In this document: positions 33,465 through 34,556 of the stretch, piece by piece | Layout: each line of letters begins with the position of its first letter | Numbering within the stretch: position 1 is the stretch's first letter | From: Candidatus Krumholzibacteriia bacterium | GTDB taxonomy: Bacteria; Krumholzibacteriota; Krumholzibacteriia; G020349025 | DNA length: 34,556 bases | NCBI GenBank assembly: GCA_035649275.1 | Contig: DASRJW010000060.1 | Coordinates: 1 to 34,556 of the forward strand | Reading direction: 5' to 3' | The notes under the pieces: generated by a model | Seen by the model: only the letters and a program-made list of their open reading frames with translations | Database searches by the model: none | Told to the model about the DNA's origin: nothing | Translations under genes and position numbers: made by a program

Positions 33465-34556
33465 CCGCTCGAAGCTGCGCGTCGGCATTCCCAAGGTCTT
33501 GAACGTGTGGACCACCCATCAGTTCTGGGTGGGCTTCCTCCAGGACCTGGGGCTCAAGCCGCACAACATCGTCTTCAGCTCCGACACCTCGGAGGAGCAG
33601 TTCCGGGAGCACGGCAAGGGCCGCGTCACCGTGGACTGCTGCTATCCGGTGAAGGCGATCGCCGGGCACTACGGCGAGCTCGTCTTCGGGCAGAAGCAGA
33701 AGATCGACGTGCTGCTGAGCCCGATGATCTACTCGCTGCCCTCGGTGCTGCGCGGCCACGTGAAGGACACCCTCACCTGCACCCGGGTCATGGCCGGGCC
33801 GGAGAACATCAAGGCCGGCTTCGTCAAGGAGCGCGACCTCTTCGCCGACAACGGTGTGGCCTACGTCTCGCCCTTCGTTTCCCTGGCCGAGCCCGAGATG
33901 GTGCCGATGCAGCTGTTCGAGTCGATGAAGGACGCGTTGCACCTGACCTATCCCGAAACGCAACGTGCCGCGCAGGCGGGCTTCCGCACTCTGGAAGCCT
34001 TCAACCGCAAGGCCCGCCAGCAGTCCCGGGACGTCCTCGCCTGGTGCGCCCGGGAGAAGCGGGCCTGCATGCTCGTCCTCGGCCGGCCTTATCACATGGA
34101 CACGGGGATCGGGCACGAGATCGAGGTCGAGCTGCAAGCGCACGGCTATCCCATGCTGTGGTTGCAGTACTTGCCCGTGGACGACGACCTCATGGAGTGG
34201 ATGTTCGGGGAGGAGGTGCGCGCCGGCCGCATCAAGAGCCCCTTCGACATCCGCGACGTCTGGGGGAGCTCCTACAGCAGCAACACCAACGAGATCCTCT
34301 GGGGCGCCAAGGTCGCCGCGCGCTGTCCGTGGATCACTTGCGTCATCCGGCTCTCCAGCTACGAATGCGGCATGGACCAGCCCACCTACACGCCGACGCA
34401 GAAGATCATCGAGGCCTCGGGGACTCTCTTCTTCAAGTTCGGCGACCTGGATTCCACCAAGCCCGCCGGCTCGGTGAAGATCCGCGTCGAGACCATCGTC
34501 CACTACGCCGGCAAGTACTCCGGCGAGATCATCCAGAAGAAGCTCGCCACTATGCC
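33397..34556 (+). CDS. COG3580/DUF2229 protein, CoA-activase partner (3' end beyond window)
   Basis: An open frame with no stop before the window ends, at least 386 codons. The N-terminal ~30 residues from ATG 33397 lack character. Clear family sequence begins at KLRVGIPKVLNVWTTHQFW, followed by GFLQDLGLKPHNIVFSSDTS, VDCCYPVKAIAGHY (paired cysteines), LLSPMIYSLPSV, TLTCTRVMAGPENIK, LVLGRPYHMDTGIGHEIEVE, FDIRDVWGSSYSSNTNEI and ITCVIRLSSYECGMDQPT. This matches DUF2229/COG3580, the module that normally lies between activase and COG3581 parts in long fused proteins. If ATG 33397 is right, it overlaps the activase gene by 68 bases in another frame; an alternative rare start nearer 33475 or a translational frameshift is possible. 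Probably forms an Fe-S reductase complex with the two preceding products. Confidence 0.85.
   Translation, partial: MISRTLPTWFGKKRSSASRSAPDRSKLRVGIPKVLNVWTTHQFWVGFLQDLGLKPHNIVFSSDTSEEQFREHGKGRVTVDCCYPVKAIAGHYGELVFGQKQKIDVLLSPMIYSLPSVLRGHVKDTLTCTRVMAGPENIKAGFVKERDLFADNGVAYVSPFVSLAEPEMVPMQLFESMKDALHLTYPETQRAAQAGFRTLEAFNRKARQQSRDVLAWCAREKRACMLVLGRPYHMDTGIGHEIEVELQAHGYPMLWLQYLPVDDDLMEWMFGEEVRAGRIKSPFDIRDVWGSSYSSNTNEILWGAKVAARCPWITCVIRLSSYECGMDQPTYTPTQKIIEASGTLFFKFGDLDSTKPAGSVKIRVETIVHYAGKYSGEIIQKKLATM

Noticed and set aside
30996-33515. 839-codon minus-strand open frame opposite the activase gene
   Set aside because: Antisense shadow rich in His/Asp/Val with no domain; the plus strand carries two complete ATPase domains.

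Overview
The window is high-GC DNA (roughly two-thirds G+C by eye). Genes are tightly packed, and GTG starts and 1-4 nt gene overlaps are common. No rRNA, tRNA, CRISPR array, insertion sequence or phage gene was seen. Four secreted proteins end in a FlgD-Ig-like C-terminal module with the pattern 'VYDVRGREV...GxHxVxWDGRDDxGxxVPPGVYFxxL...RK.LLR'. Two carry DUF2341-LamG domains, and there is also a PEP-CTERM protein. This mix suggests an uncultivated lineage near the FCB superphylum (Candidatus Eisenbacteria or Krumholzibacteria type). That assignment is inference from gene style only.

Layout. (1) 1-4379, minus strand: secreted surface or polysaccharide-acting proteins. They are a GHL15-like putative glycosidase cut by the window edge, a DUF2341-LamG-FlgD protein and a full-length GHL15-like paralogue. 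(2) 4490-10259, minus strand: a five-gene exopolysaccharide-type operon in transcription order Glu/Leu/Phe/Val dehydrogenase-like protein, FemAB-type GNAT, VpsJ-like alpha/alpha-toroid protein, WecB, and a GT4-type glycosyltransferase. (3) 10365-12089, minus: a second DUF2341-LamG-FlgD protein. (4) 12388-16580, plus: a Wzx-type flippase, a PEP-CTERM 'choice-of-anchor N' protein behind a possible sigma-54 promoter, and an NHL six-bladed propeller with a FlgD tail. (5) 16641-18050: lspA and a divergent CYTH-domain protein. (6) 18362-24250, minus: a lipoprotein phosphodiesterase of the alkaline phosphatase superfamily, a secreted zincin (HEVGHTLGLRH) and a MATE exporter. (7) 24363-29143, plus: an MFS transporter, aconitase and a TetR repressor, closed by a textbook intrinsic terminator. 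(8) 29355-34556, plus: a promoter whose spacer holds a perfect 16-bp palindrome, driving a three-gene set. These genes are a COG3581-like protein, a double BadF/BadG/HgdC-type activase and a COG3580/DUF2229 protein that runs off the window.

Regions 1-4 read as one exopolysaccharide and surface-protein locus: WecB makes UDP-ManNAc, the glycosyltransferase and flippase build and export the repeat unit, and secreted lectin-like and glycosidase-like proteins with sorting tails act outside the cell. Region 8 is the most promising candidate for undescribed biochemistry. It looks like an ATP-driven, Fe-S-dependent low-potential reductase or dehydratase system split into three overlapping genes. It appears to be controlled by the TetR protein encoded just upstream, but no substrate is evident.
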